Shown here one piece after another: positions 1 to 7,450 of a stretch of DNA of 16,610 bases. The notes below the pieces were generated by a model. It had not been told where the DNA came from. It was given only the letters and a program-made list of their open reading frames with translations, and made no database searches. The position numbers and the translations under genes were made by a program. The DNA is taken from positions 1-16,610 of the forward strand of contig JAQGMT010000207.1 in NCBI GenBank assembly GCA_028292185.1. The letters are read 5' to 3'. Origin of the DNA: Ramlibacter sp. GTDB lineage: Bacteria; Pseudomonadota; Gammaproteobacteria; Burkholderiales; Burkholderiaceae_C. Numbering within the stretch: the stretch's first letter is position 1; each line of letters starts with the position of its first letter.

Positions 1-63
1 GGCGACTATGTGGTCGGCCAGACGATCGCCGTGGACGGCGGCGTCACGCTGGCGCGCGGCTAA
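1..63 (+). CDS. C-terminal end of a short-chain dehydrogenase/reductase (SDR), partial
   Basis: Only the last 20 codons lie in the window, read in frame 1 and ending in TAA at 61-63. The tail, with its YVVGQTIAVDGG stretch and a short hydrophobic-to-basic end, is typical of the C-terminus of classical SDR enzymes, where a VTGQ..xVDGG segment closes the Rossmann-fold domain. Substrate and exact subfamily cannot be read from this fragment. Its stop codon overlaps the stop codon of the convergent kinase gene by two bases, so no intergenic terminator fits between them. Confidence 0.75.
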   Translation, partial: GDYVVGQTIAVDGGVTLARG

Positions 64-956
64 GGCTTCAGGCCCGCGAGCGAATAATTCTGCGGCCCCC
101 GGCTGGCGATCTTGATCGCGCCGACCCGGTTGCCCAGTTCGGCGCAGCGCGCCAGCGGCCAGCCTTGTTCGAGCCCGAACAACATTGCGCCGCGCCAGGC
201 ATCCCCGCAGCCGGTCGGATCGACCACGGCATCGGGCTTGGCCGGCGGCACGATGGTTTTCTCGCCGCCCACCCACACCTCACAACCTTGCGCGCCCAGC
301 GTGACCACGAGGCCTTCCACGCGGCGTGAAATTTCGGCTGGGCTCCAACCGGTGCGCTCGCAGAGCATCTTGCCCTCGTAGTCGTTCACCGTCACCCACG
401 ATGCTTTTTCGATGAAGGCGGCGAGCTCCTTGCCGTCGAACATCGGCAGCCCCTGGCCGGGGTCGAACACGAAAGGAATCCCGGCCGCGTGAAACTGCAG
501 CGCATGCTGCAGCATGGCATCGCGGCCGTCGGGCGAGATGATGCCCAGCTTTGCATCGCCGCCCGGCTGGACCTGCGTGATATGCGCCTGCATCATCGCG
601 CCGGGATGAAAGGCCGTGATCTGGTTGTTGTCCCGATCGGTCATGATCATGGCCTGCGCGGTATAGGTGTCGGAGACCTGCCGCACCCAACGCGTATCGA
701 TACCCAGCGAGCGCAGCCTCGCGATGTAGTCCGCGCCATCGCTGCCCACGGTGGCCATCGGCAGCGGATGTCCGCCCAGCAGCTTCAGGCAATACGCGAT
801 GTTCCCGGCGCAGCCGCCGAAGTCACGCCGCAACGCGGGCACCAGAAAAGAAACGTTGAGGATGTGCAACTGGTCGGGCAGGATCTGCTCGGCGAAGCGC
901 CCCTCGAACGTCATGATGGTGTCGAAGGCCAGCGAGCCGCAGATGACGGCGGCCAT
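60..956 (-). CDS. PfkB-family carbohydrate/nucleoside kinase, adenosine-kinase-like
   Basis: This is a 298-residue ribokinase/PfkB-fold kinase that would phosphorylate a sugar or nucleoside hydroxyl with ATP in the cytoplasm. The PfkB C-terminal signature DPTGCGDAWRGA is at residues 246-257, with D252 as the expected catalytic base, and an N-terminal Gly-rich FGGCAGN substrate-side motif is at about 46-52. The N-terminal pattern (GRFAEQILPDQLH, then SFLV) closely resembles mycobacterial adenosine kinase as I remember it. Adenosine is therefore a plausible substrate, but a generic carbohydrate kinase is not excluded. The ATG at 956 was chosen because an AAGGTGGAG ribosome site sits 5 nt upstream; a longer in-frame extension to 1049 would overlap the preceding gene. 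It is the last gene of the accB-accC-prmA run, 40 nt after the DUF3426 gene. Confidence 0.85.
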   Translation of the reverse strand: MAAVICGSLAFDTIMTFEGRFAEQILPDQLHILNVSFLVPALRRDFGGCAGNIAYCLKLLGGHPLPMATVGSDGADYIARLRSLGIDTRWVRQVSDTYTAQAMIMTDRDNNQITAFHPGAMMQAHITQVQPGGDAKLGIISPDGRDAMLQHALQFHAAGIPFVFDPGQGLPMFDGKELAAFIEKASWVTVNDYEGKMLCERTGWSPAEISRRVEGLVVTLGAQGCEVWVGGEKTIVPPAKPDAVVDPTGCGDAWRGAMLFGLEQGWPLARCAELGNRVGAIKIASRGPQNYSLAGLKP

Positions 957-996
957 CAGCGCTCCACCTTTTGCATTGAGTCCATTTTTTCTCTCA

Positions 997-1965
997 CTAA
1001 GGATAAAACGCCAGCAGCCGATAACCGGCGATCCGGCCGCTGGCCTCATTGGCGGCGACGGCCAAGGCGAGCGATCCTGACCATTCCGAGGTTGCTGGAA
1101 TGACGGCGGCGTTGGGCCCCAATTCAGCGGGCATCACGACCCGCCGGATCAGCGCCTGGTCCTGCCCGTCCGTCAGCGTGAGCTCGAGCGCGGGCATGGC
1201 CACCTCCGTCGCCGCCTGATTCTTCAGCGTCACGTTGAGCCGGTATGCGTCCGGGCGCAACTTGTTGAAGGAGGAGCTGTCGATCGCGATGGCCTCGATG
1301 TGCCGCGGCGGGCGGACGGTGCAGCGCAAGGGTTCGCAGATTCGCGCGAGCCACGGTCGCAGGGCGGGGTTGGCCGCGGCGAGACGGTCGCGGTCCTGCA
1401 ACGCGAATTGCACCACCAGCAAGACCGCCGAGGCAAGCAGCAGCACAAGCATCGTGGCCCGCACGGCCTGTTGATGCCAGAACTCCTGGCGCCGCGCCTC
1501 CCGCACGAACGACAGGTCTTCGAGCGCCGGCTCCGACTCGGGCGGCACCGCTGTGCGCACCGGCAGTTCACGTTCGCGCTCCTCGGCGCGCGCGGGGTCC
1601 TCGCGCCGCAGCTCGAACGGCCGGTCGAGCGGGTGCTCCACCAGCGACAGAGCGGCCGCTTCGATCGACTGCGAGTCCGGAGGTTCTGCCCCCAGGCCTT
1701 CGCTCTCGGGAATCTCGGTGTGGAGGGAGGACGCGAAGCCCTCCGATTCGGGCCCGACTGAGGCCCCGACCGACTCTCTGCGCGCTGTTTCAGCTGGGAT
1801 TGCACGCGTGGGCGCAGCCGGCGCTTCGTCGCCTTGCAGATAGGCGCTGGCGTCGAACACTTCGGCGCAATGACCGCAACGCACCCAGCCTTCCGAGATC
1901 CTGAGTTGGTCCGGCACGACTTTGAACATCGTCCCGCAAACGGGGCAGCACGTGATCAGGCTCAT
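997..1965 (-). CDS. Zinc-ribbon and DUF3426 domain membrane protein
   Basis: This 322-residue protein has three visible parts. Residues 1-40 form an MJ0042-type zinc ribbon, with CPVC (C7, C10) and CGHC (C30, C33) as the likely zinc ligands. Residues 41-160 form a low-complexity, acidic, Pro/Glu/Ala-rich linker. One transmembrane helix follows at about 169-188, and then a C-terminal domain (about 190-322) of the DUF3426 type. The zinc finger would be cytoplasmic and the C-terminal beta-rich domain periplasmic if the helix is a type II anchor. The function of the family is not established. It lies between prmA and the kinase with 40-nt gaps on both sides. The ATG has no strong Shine-Dalgarno sequence but begins the canonical zinc-ribbon N-terminus. 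Confidence 0.85.
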   Translation of the reverse strand: MSLITCCPVCGTMFKVVPDQLRISEGWVRCGHCAEVFDASAYLQGDEAPAAPTRAIPAETARRESVGASVGPESEGFASSLHTEIPESEGLGAEPPDSQSIEAAALSLVEHPLDRPFELRREDPARAEERERELPVRTAVPPESEPALEDLSFVREARRQEFWHQQAVRATMLVLLLASAVLLVVQFALQDRDRLAAANPALRPWLARICEPLRCTVRPPRHIEAIAIDSSSFNKLRPDAYRLNVTLKNQAATEVAMPALELTLTDGQDQALIRRVVMPAELGPNAAVIPATSEWSGSLALAVAANEASGRIAGYRLLAFYP

Positions 1966-2005
1966 GAGCCGCCGATTGTAGCGATGGCTTCGCGCGAACC
2001 CGGCC

Positions 2006-2887
2006 TTAAAAGTCCGCCGTCATGAGGACCCAGCCTTCGGCCGTGTCCGACACACGCAGGCGAGCGTGGGGTGCATAGGCCTGCGTCAATTCGCCGGCTT
2101 GCCGCTCGAGAATTCCGGCCAGCACCAGGGAGCCGCCGGGCCTGACGAGGGAACATAACAAGGGCGCGAGCAGCTTGAGCGGCGTTGCCAGGATGTTCGC
2201 CAGCACCAGGTGGTATTGACCGGCCGCCTGCGCCGGCAGGCCCGGATGAATCGAAACGCCGTTGGCCTGTGCATTCGCGCCCGCCGACTCCACGGCCGCC
2301 GGGTCGATGTCCACCGCGTCAATCTGCGCCGCGCCGAAAAGCGCCGCCGCGATGGCCAGGATGCCAGAGCCGCAACCGTAATCGAGCACTCGCTGTCCTT
2401 GCGGCGGATGCTGCGCGATCCAGCGCAGGCACATGCGCGTTGTCGGGTGTGTTCCGGTACCGAAAGCCAAGCCGGGATCGAGCCGGATCACTTGCCGGGC
2501 TTGCGGCGGTGGGGTGTGCCAGGTCGGCACGATCCAGAACTCCGGGGTGATTTCAACGGGCGTGAATTGCGACTGGGTCAGGCGCACCCAATCCTGGTCG
2601 GGAACCGCCGAAATGCGCAGCAATTCGCAGCCGTCGAAAAAGTCTTGCGCCTGCAGCAGCGCAGCGGCTTCGCGCGCCTCAGCTTCGCTTGCGAACAGTG
2701 CAACGATTCGGGACCGCCGCCATCCCTCTTTGGGCGCAGGCAGCCCGGGCTCGCCGAAGATGGGACGTTCGGCGTCGCTCTGCGCATCCGCGTCCTCCAC
2801 CGAAACGCTCAGCGCTTCCAGTGCTTCCAGCGCATCGCTGACGCTTTCCACCTTGTCTTCGGGGCACTGCAGCACGAGCTCGAACAT
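2006..2887 (-). CDS. prmA: Ribosomal protein L11 methyltransferase
   Basis: PrmA uses S-adenosylmethionine to trimethylate amino groups of ribosomal protein L11 in the cytoplasm. The 293-residue length matches the family (E. coli PrmA is also 293). An N-terminal substrate-recognition domain (about 1-110) is followed by the methyltransferase core. The LDPGLAFGTGTHPTT motif is at 136-150, the SAM-binding motif DYGCGSGILAIAA at 169-181, the acidic ribose-contacting residue near D193, and the conserved NILATPL at 231-237. A GGAAG ribosome site lies 7 nt before the ATG. It sits 30 nt downstream of accC, an arrangement common in proteobacteria. Confidence 0.97.
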   Translation of the reverse strand: MFELVLQCPEDKVESVSDALEALEALSVSVEDADAQSDAERPIFGEPGLPAPKEGWRRSRIVALFASEAEAREAAALLQAQDFFDGCELLRISAVPDQDWVRLTQSQFTPVEITPEFWIVPTWHTPPPQARQVIRLDPGLAFGTGTHPTTRMCLRWIAQHPPQGQRVLDYGCGSGILAIAAALFGAAQIDAVDIDPAAVESAGANAQANGVSIHPGLPAQAAGQYHLVLANILATPLKLLAPLLCSLVRPGGSLVLAGILERQAGELTQAYAPHARLRVSDTAEGWVLMTADF

Positions 2888-2917
2888 GATCTGGCTTCCG
2901 GCGGCCGGGCGGCACGC

Positions 2918-4267
2918 TCAGCGATGGTGCTGCGACAGCCACTGTTCCAGGTAGTGGATGTTGGTGCCGCCGTCCATGAACTTGGCGTCCACCATCAGCT
3001 CGCGGTGCAGCGGGATGTTGGTGTTGATGCCTTCGACGACTGTCTCCAGCAAGGCCGTGCGCATGCGCGCCAGCGCTTCCTCGCGTGTGTCGCCGTGCAC
3101 GATGATCTTGCCGATCATCGAGTCGTAGTTGGGCGGCACGAAATAGTTGGTGTAGATGTGCGAATCGACACGCACGCCGGGCCCGCCCGGGGCGTGCCAC
3201 ATCGTGATCCGGCCCGGCGAGGGCGTGAACTTGTACGGGTCCTCGGCATTCACCCGGCACTCGATCGCATGCCCGCGCAACACGATGTCCCGCTGCGTAA
3301 AAGGCAGCTTCTCCCCGGCGGCCACCATGATCTGGGTCTTGACGATGTCGATCCCGCTGATCAGTTCCGTGACCGGGTGCTCCACCTGCACGCGCGTGTT
3401 CATCTCGATGAAATAGAACTCGCCGTTTTCGTAGAGGAATTCGAAGGTGCCGGCCCCGCGATATCCGATCTTCTTGCAGGCCGCGACGCAGCGTTCGCCG
3501 ATCTTGTCGATCACCTTGCGCGGGATGCCGGGTGCCGGCGCCTCTTCCAGTACCTTCTGATGGCGCCGCTGCATCGAGCAGTCGCGCTCGCCCAGGTACA
3601 CACCGTTCTTGAACTTGTCGCAGAGGATCTGGATCTCGATGTGGCGCGGGTTCTGCAGGAATTTCTCCATGTAGACCGCCGGATTGCCGAAGGCCGCACC
3701 GGCCTCGGCCTTCGTCATCTGCACCGCATTGATCAGGGCCGCCTCGGTGTGAACCACGCGCATGCCCCGCCCGCCGCCGCCGCCCGCCGCCTTGATGATG
3801 ACGGGATAGCCCACGGCTTTCGCCATGCGCCGGATCTGCACCGGGTCGTCCGGCAATTCGCCCTCCGAGCCGGGCACACAGGGCACACCGGCCTTGATCA
3901 TCGCCTGCTTGGCGGACACCTTGTCGCCCATGATGCGGATCGACTCGGGCGTGGGTCCGATGAACTGGAAGCCGCTTTTCTCGACGCGCTCGGCGAAGTC
4001 GGCGTTCTCGGACAGAAAACCATAGCCGGGATGGATCGCTTCGGCGTCGGTCACTTCTGCCGCGGAGATGATGGCCGGCATATTGAGGTAGCTTTGCGCC
4101 GACGGCGCCGGCCCGATGCACACGGCTTCCTCCGCCAGCTTCACGTACTTGGCCTCGCGGTCGGCTTCCGAATAAACCATCACGGCCTTGACGCCCAGCT
4201 CGCGGCACGCACGCTGGATCCGCAGAGCGATTTCGCCGCGGTTCGCGACCAGTATCTTCTTGAACAT
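2918..4267 (-). CDS. accC: Biotin carboxylase subunit of acetyl-CoA carboxylase
   Basis: AccC carboxylates the biotin carried by AccB using ATP and bicarbonate, the first half-reaction of acetyl-CoA carboxylase and the committed step of fatty acid synthesis. The protein is 449 residues, the same length as E. coli AccC. The ATP-grasp glycine-rich loop GGGGGRGMR is at 162-170. The active-site segment EMNTRVQVEHPVTE is at 288-301, placing R292 and E296 at the E. coli catalytic numbers, and R338 is also in register. The first residues MFKKILVANRGEIA are the canonical start. The gap to accB is only 9 nt, so translation is probably coupled; no clear Shine-Dalgarno sequence is visible. Confidence 0.98.
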   Translation of the reverse strand: MFKKILVANRGEIALRIQRACRELGVKAVMVYSEADREAKYVKLAEEAVCIGPAPSAQSYLNMPAIISAAEVTDAEAIHPGYGFLSENADFAERVEKSGFQFIGPTPESIRIMGDKVSAKQAMIKAGVPCVPGSEGELPDDPVQIRRMAKAVGYPVIIKAAGGGGGRGMRVVHTEAALINAVQMTKAEAGAAFGNPAVYMEKFLQNPRHIEIQILCDKFKNGVYLGERDCSMQRRHQKVLEEAPAPGIPRKVIDKIGERCVAACKKIGYRGAGTFEFLYENGEFYFIEMNTRVQVEHPVTELISGIDIVKTQIMVAAGEKLPFTQRDIVLRGHAIECRVNAEDPYKFTPSPGRITMWHAPGGPGVRVDSHIYTNYFVPPNYDSMIGKIIVHGDTREEALARMRTALLETVVEGINTNIPLHRELMVDAKFMDGGTNIHYLEQWLSQHHR

Positions 4268-4276
4268 GGCGAGCGC

Positions 4277-4720
4277 TTACTCGACCACGAACAGCGGCTG
4301 TCCGTACTCCACGGCCTGGCCGTTCTCGCACAGGATCTGGATGATGGTGCCGGCCTGGTCGGTTTCGATCTCGTTCAGGATCTTCATGGCCTCGATGATG
4401 CAGACGGTCTCGCCTTGCTTGACCTGGCTTCCAATCTCGATAAAAGGCTTGGCCCCGGGTGAGGCTGACCGATAGAAAGTGCCGACCATCGGGGATTTGA
4501 CGATGTGGCCGGCCGGCTGCGGCGCGGCGGCCGGCGCAGCAGCGACCGGCGCTGGCTGGGAAAGCGCGGAGGCGGCCATGCCCGGCGCGGGCACTTGGTA
4601 CGCGGCAGACCCGCCCCCCTTGACGATCCGGACCTTGCCCTCGGCTTCGGTGATTTCGAGCTCGGAAACGTTGGATTCCGACACGAGGTCGATCAACGTC
4701 TTCAGTTTGCGCAAGTCCAT
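4277..4720 (-). CDS. accB: Biotin carboxyl carrier protein of acetyl-CoA carboxylase
   Basis: AccB carries the covalently bound biotin that shuttles CO2 from biotin carboxylase (AccC) to the carboxyltransferase. The 147-residue protein has a short helical N-terminus beginning MDLRKLKTLIDLV, a Pro/Ala-rich flexible linker at about 43-70, and a C-terminal biotinyl domain. The biotinylation motif EAMKILNEIE places the modified lysine at K113. I start it at the ATG at 4720: this matches the usual AccB N-terminus and has a GGAGAG ribosome site 4 nt upstream. A GTG at 4732 would add four residues and destroy that spacing. It heads the run accB-accC-prmA-DUF3426-kinase. E. coli AccB is known to repress its own operon; whether that applies here is not visible. 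Confidence 0.97.
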   Translation of the reverse strand: MDLRKLKTLIDLVSESNVSELEITEAEGKVRIVKGGGSAAYQVPAPGMAASALSQPAPVAAAPAAAPQPAGHIVKSPMVGTFYRSASPGAKPFIEIGSQVKQGETVCIIEAMKILNEIETDQAGTIIQILCENGQAVEYGQPLFVVE

Positions 4721-4748
4721 GAGGCTCTCCACTCGAGCGAACGAAAGG

Positions 4749-4774
4749 AAGCGAATTTACAGCAAAATTCGCTT
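4749..4774 (-). promoter_or_regulatory. Perfect 10-bp inverted repeat in the accB 5' leader
   Basis: On the minus strand AAGCGAATTT, six bases (TGCTGT), then AAATTCGCTT form a perfect inverted repeat with no mismatch. It lies 28-53 nt upstream of the accB ATG. It could be an operator for a dimeric regulator or an RNA stem-loop in the accB 5' untranslated region. No run of T follows the 3' arm on either strand, so it is not a standard terminator. The regulator, if any, cannot be named. Confidence 0.55.
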
Positions 4775-4796
4775 ACTTTTACCTTCGCGCTCTATT

Positions 4797-4826
4797 TTTA
4801 TCTTATTTAACGCCATCGGACGTGAA
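4797..4826 (-). promoter_or_regulatory. Candidate promoter for the accB-accC-prmA run
   Basis: The region 4740-4812 is strikingly AT-rich compared with its surroundings. On the minus strand a TTCACG -35-like hexamer (4821-4826), an 18-nt spacer and a GATAAA -10-like hexamer (4797-4802) fit a weak sigma-70 promoter. Several alternative AT-rich -10 sequences lie nearby, so the precise hexamers are uncertain. A promoter here is likely because the upstream gene ends at 4869. Confidence 0.4.
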
Positions 4827-4843
4827 TGGCGGCTACGCGGGCC

Positions 4844-4866
4844 GGCGCCGCGCGCCGCCCGGCGCC
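4844..4866 (-). terminator. GC-only hairpin immediately after the tlpA-like gene
   Basis: A 7-bp stem made only of G and C (GGCGCCG at 4844-4850 with CGGCGCC at 4860-4866) encloses a 9-nt loop, starting two bases beyond the TAA of the thioredoxin gene. There is no downstream T-tract on the minus strand, so it is not a canonical intrinsic terminator. It might act as a 3' mRNA stabiliser or assist termination. It is GC-rich enough to occur by chance in this genome. Confidence 0.3.
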
Positions 4867-4868
4867 CC

Positions 4869-5429
4869 TTACGCGGCGCCCGCCCATCGGGCCAGATCGC
4901 TGGCGGTGATGCGGCCTATTCTACGCTGCAGGATTTCGCCCGAAGCCCGGATGACGACGCTGAACGGAAGTCCACCACTCGAATTGCCAAAGACTTTTGC
5001 CAGCTCCGTTCCGCCCAGCCCCGCCATGCCGATTGGAAAAGTGACCGGCGTGCGCTGCAGGAAGGCGCGAACCGCGCTGGGCTGATCGATCGCCAATCCC
5101 AGCACTTGCCAGCTTTTCGCGGCGTTTTGTTTGAAGAATGCATCCAGAAGCGGGAGCTCTTCGACACAAGGCGGGCACCAGGTGGCCCAGAAATTGAGCA
5201 GCAGCGGCTTGCCACGCAAGGTCTGCATCGCGAGGGGCGTGCCCGCAGGCGTGTCGAAAGTCATCGGCCAGAAATCGGCCGTGACCTCGCGCTCGGACTC
5301 CCGAGGCTTCAGGTTCCACCAAGCCGCTCCCGCACCCGCGAGCGCAGCCGCCCCACCCACCGAGGCGTACAGAACCGCACGTCGGCGGGGATGGCTTGGC
5401 GCGTGGCTGGAGTCGACTTCAGGATTCAT
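4869..5429 (-). CDS. TlpA-like membrane-anchored thioredoxin-family protein
   Basis: This is a 186-residue TlpA/ResA/CcmG-type protein with an N-terminal signal anchor (basic PRRR at 14-17, then a hydrophobic Ala/Gly-rich helix at about 19-38) that would tether a thioredoxin fold on the periplasmic side. The active-site motif WCPPC is at 84-88, preceded by FWAT, and the cis-proline loop is GGLP with P155. Such proteins act as thiol-disulfide reductants, for example in cytochrome c maturation or oxidative stress. The partner here is unknown. Its ATG overlaps the stop of the upstream gene (ATGA), and it has a GGAGAA ribosome site about 9 nt upstream, so it is translationally coupled to the nucleotidyltransferase-like gene. 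Confidence 0.88.
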   Translation of the reverse strand: MNPEVDSSHAPSHPRRRAVLYASVGGAAALAGAGAAWWNLKPRESEREVTADFWPMTFDTPAGTPLAMQTLRGKPLLLNFWATWCPPCVEELPLLDAFFKQNAAKSWQVLGLAIDQPSAVRAFLQRTPVTFPIGMAGLGGTELAKVFGNSSGGLPFSVVIRASGEILQRRIGRITASDLARWAGAA

Positions 5430-6019
5430 GAGCCACGATTCTCCGGCAAGGAGCGAACCGCCGCCAGATCGCCGCGCGGAGTCCGGCCCTTGGCGTCTGG
5501 CCGCAGTGCCCCTCGCACATCGTCGTGGTCGTAGATCAGCAAGTGCACTCCGATGGCTTCACCGAGCTCGCGGCTGACGCTCGACAGGCTGAGCGCGTCG
5601 ACCGGCTCGCCATGAAAGCCGGTCACCGTGCGCGCTTCATACGCCACGCCGTTCTCGATCAGCGCAAGTTCCGCCGATTTTGGGTCGTCGCAAAACAGCT
5701 GGATGTAGATGTCGGACAGACGCGTCGCCGTGCCATGCCAGACCGCGCCGCCCAGGTACGGCCGGAACTGCGCCAGCCGTTCCATCCAGACAAGCGCCAG
5801 CTTGCGCAAGGCCGCGAGTTCCTGGGGCTGCGTGTCGGCGCAAAACAGCGCGATGTACTCGCGCACGGAGTCTTCGAGCGCATCGTTGTCCGGCAGCGCG
5901 CTGCGCGCGTGCAGGCCCAGTTGCTTCACCGCCCGCCGCTTGGCGGGCCCGTATTCGAGGCCCTCCTCCACCACCATCCGCGCAGCCGTCGCGGCGATTT
6001 CAGATTTCACGCTGTCCAT
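5426..6019 (-). CDS. Uncharacterised protein with a degenerate nucleotidyltransferase-like motif
   Basis: This 197-residue, mainly helical cytoplasmic protein has no signal peptide. Residues 89-107 (LGGAVWHGTATRLSDIYIQ) resemble the Gly-Gly...Ser-Asp-x-Asp active-site hairpin of minimal nucleotidyltransferases. However, the second aspartate is replaced by tyrosine (S102, D103, I104, Y105). I recall related proteobacterial proteins being called nucleotidyltransferase-like, but I cannot verify it and do not assign an activity. It is translationally coupled to the downstream TlpA-like gene by a 4-nt ATGA overlap and is divergent from mpl with only 44 nt between start codons. The ATG at 6019 is chosen by ORF extent; no clear Shine-Dalgarno sequence is seen. 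Confidence 0.75.
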   Translation of the reverse strand: MDSVKSEIAATAARMVVEEGLEYGPAKRRAVKQLGLHARSALPDNDALEDSVREYIALFCADTQPQELAALRKLALVWMERLAQFRPYLGGAVWHGTATRLSDIYIQLFCDDPKSAELALIENGVAYEARTVTGFHGEPVDALSLSSVSRELGEAIGVHLLIYDHDDVRGALRPDAKGRTPRGDLAAVRSLPENRGS

Positions 6020-6028
6020 GACGGGAGA

Positions 6029-6056
6029 TTCTGCATTGATTCGCCGCCGCGATAAT
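6029..6056 (+). promoter_or_regulatory. Candidate mpl promoter that would give a nearly leaderless mRNA
   Basis: In the 44-nt divergent gap, GATAAT (6051-6056) matches five of six positions of the -10 consensus. A poor -35 (TTCTGC at 6029-6034) lies 16 nt upstream. The mpl ATG follows after seven bases, so transcription would begin at or one base before the start codon. No Shine-Dalgarno sequence precedes that ATG, which fits a leaderless transcript. This is a sequence-based guess. Confidence 0.35.
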
Positions 6057-6063
6057 CGGTGCG

Positions 6064-7434
6064 ATGCACATTCATATTCTGGGAATCTGCGGCACTTTCA
6101 TGGGAGGCCTTGCCGCATTGGCTCGCGAAGCGGGACACCGGGTGACCGGCTGCGACGCGGCGGTCTATCCTCCGATGAGCGACCAGTTGCGCTCCCTGGG
6201 CATCGATCTCATCGAGGGTTATGGGGCCGATCAATTGTCCCTGAACCCTGACGTGTGGGTGGTGGGCAACGTGGTCTCGCGTGCGCGCCAGCCCGACGGC
6301 GGGCCGCGGTATCCGCTGATGGAGGCCATCCTCGACCAAGGACTCGCGTACACCAGCGGCCCCCAGTGGTTGTCGGAGCACGTGCTTCAAGGACGGCATG
6401 TACTGGCGGTGGCCGGCACCCACGGCAAGACCACCACCACGTCCATGCTGGCCTGGGTGCTGCAGCATGCCGGGCTTGCACCCGGATTCCTCATCGGCGG
6501 GGTGCCGACCAACTTCGGCATTTCAGCGCGGCTGGGCCAGGGCCCCTGCTTCGTGATCGAAGCCGACGAGTACGACACCGCCTTTTTCGACAAGCGCAGC
6601 AAGTTCGTTCACTACCGGCCACGCACCGCGGTGATGAACAACCTCGAGTTCGACCACGCCGACATTTTCGACGACCTCGCCGCGATCGAGCGGCAGTTCC
6701 ATCATCTGGTGCGTACGATCCCGTCCACGGGACGCGTGATCGTCAACGGGCTCGAAGAATCCCTGGCGCGTGTGCTGCACATGGGCTGCTGGAGCGAGGT
6801 GCGCAGCTTTGGCGCGGCAGCAAGCGATTTTTCAGCGCAAGGCGAGCCGGACAGCTTCGACGTGCTGGAGCGCGGCCGCACCGTCGCGCATCTCGAGTGG
6901 GACCTCACCGGCGTGCACAACCAGCTCAATGCCCTCGCCTGCATCGCGGCCGCCCAGCACGTGGGCGTGGCGCCAGAAGCGTCGGCCCTGGGCCTGCGCG
7001 GGTTCCTGAACGTGAAACGCCGAATGGAAGTCCGCGGCGTGGTCAATGGCGTCACGGTCTACGACGACTTCGCGCATCACCCCACCGCCATGCGCACCAC
7101 CATCGACGGCTTGCGGCGCAAGGTGGGCGGGGCGCGGATCCTGGCCGTGTTCGAGCCGCGCAGCAACACGATGAAGCTGGGCGCGATGAAAGCGCAACTT
7201 CCTTGGAGCCTGGAGCAGGCGGACTTGTCGTTCTGCCATGCCGGCGGACTCGGGTGGGACGCTGCGCAGGTGTTGTCGCCCATGGGGAACAAGGCGCGCG
7301 TCGCACCCGATATCGCGGCGCTGGTACAGCAGGTGGGGCAAGCGGCTCGCCCCGGCGACCACATCCTGTGCATGAGCAATGGGGGCTTTGGCGACGTGCA
7401 CGCCAAACTGCTTGCCGCTCTCGCGGGGCGCTGA
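6064..7434 (+). CDS. mpl: UDP-N-acetylmuramate:L-alanyl-gamma-D-glutamyl-meso-diaminopimelate ligase (murein recycling)
   Basis: Mpl joins the murein tripeptide recovered from old peptidoglycan to UDP-MurNAc using ATP, returning it to cell-wall synthesis in the cytoplasm. The 456-residue length is nearly that of E. coli Mpl (457). The UDP-binding N-terminus MHIHILGICGTFMGGLA, with CGTFMGG rather than the GIGG of MurC, marks Mpl. The ATP P-loop GTHGKTTTT is at 118-126, the Mpl-specific EADEYDTAFFDKRSKF block at about 166-181 and LEFDHADIF at 194-202. The Mur ligase central and C-terminal domains follow, including YDDFAHHPTA. It is divergent from the 5426-6019 gene and convergent with the 7451-8473 gene, leaving a 16-nt gap that contains a GGCCGGCCGGCC palindrome. 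Confidence 0.96.
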   Translation: MHIHILGICGTFMGGLAALAREAGHRVTGCDAAVYPPMSDQLRSLGIDLIEGYGADQLSLNPDVWVVGNVVSRARQPDGGPRYPLMEAILDQGLAYTSGPQWLSEHVLQGRHVLAVAGTHGKTTTTSMLAWVLQHAGLAPGFLIGGVPTNFGISARLGQGPCFVIEADEYDTAFFDKRSKFVHYRPRTAVMNNLEFDHADIFDDLAAIERQFHHLVRTIPSTGRVIVNGLEESLARVLHMGCWSEVRSFGAAASDFSAQGEPDSFDVLERGRTVAHLEWDLTGVHNQLNALACIAAAQHVGVAPEASALGLRGFLNVKRRMEVRGVVNGVTVYDDFAHHPTAMRTTIDGLRRKVGGARILAVFEPRSNTMKLGAMKAQLPWSLEQADLSFCHAGGLGWDAAQVLSPMGNKARVAPDIAALVQQVGQAARPGDHILCMSNGGFGDVHAKLLAALAGR

Positions 7435-7450
7435 AGTTGGCCGGCCGGCC

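Noticed and set aside
2679..4331. A 550-codon minus-strand frame overlapping accC in another frame
   Set aside because: Composition is almost entirely Arg, Gly and Ala, and it overlaps accC, whose catalytic motifs are all in the other frame.
2210..4462. A 750-codon open frame on the plus strand opposite prmA, accC and accB
   Set aside because: It is antisense to three certain genes and has the Arg/His/Asp/Leu-rich composition expected of a GC-rich shadow frame, with no recognisable domain.
7439..7450. GGCCGGCCGGCC palindrome between mpl and the convergent hypothetical gene as a bidirectional terminator
   Set aside because: It has no T-run on either side and is only 12 nt. In a sequence this GC-rich, such a palindrome is not significant alone.
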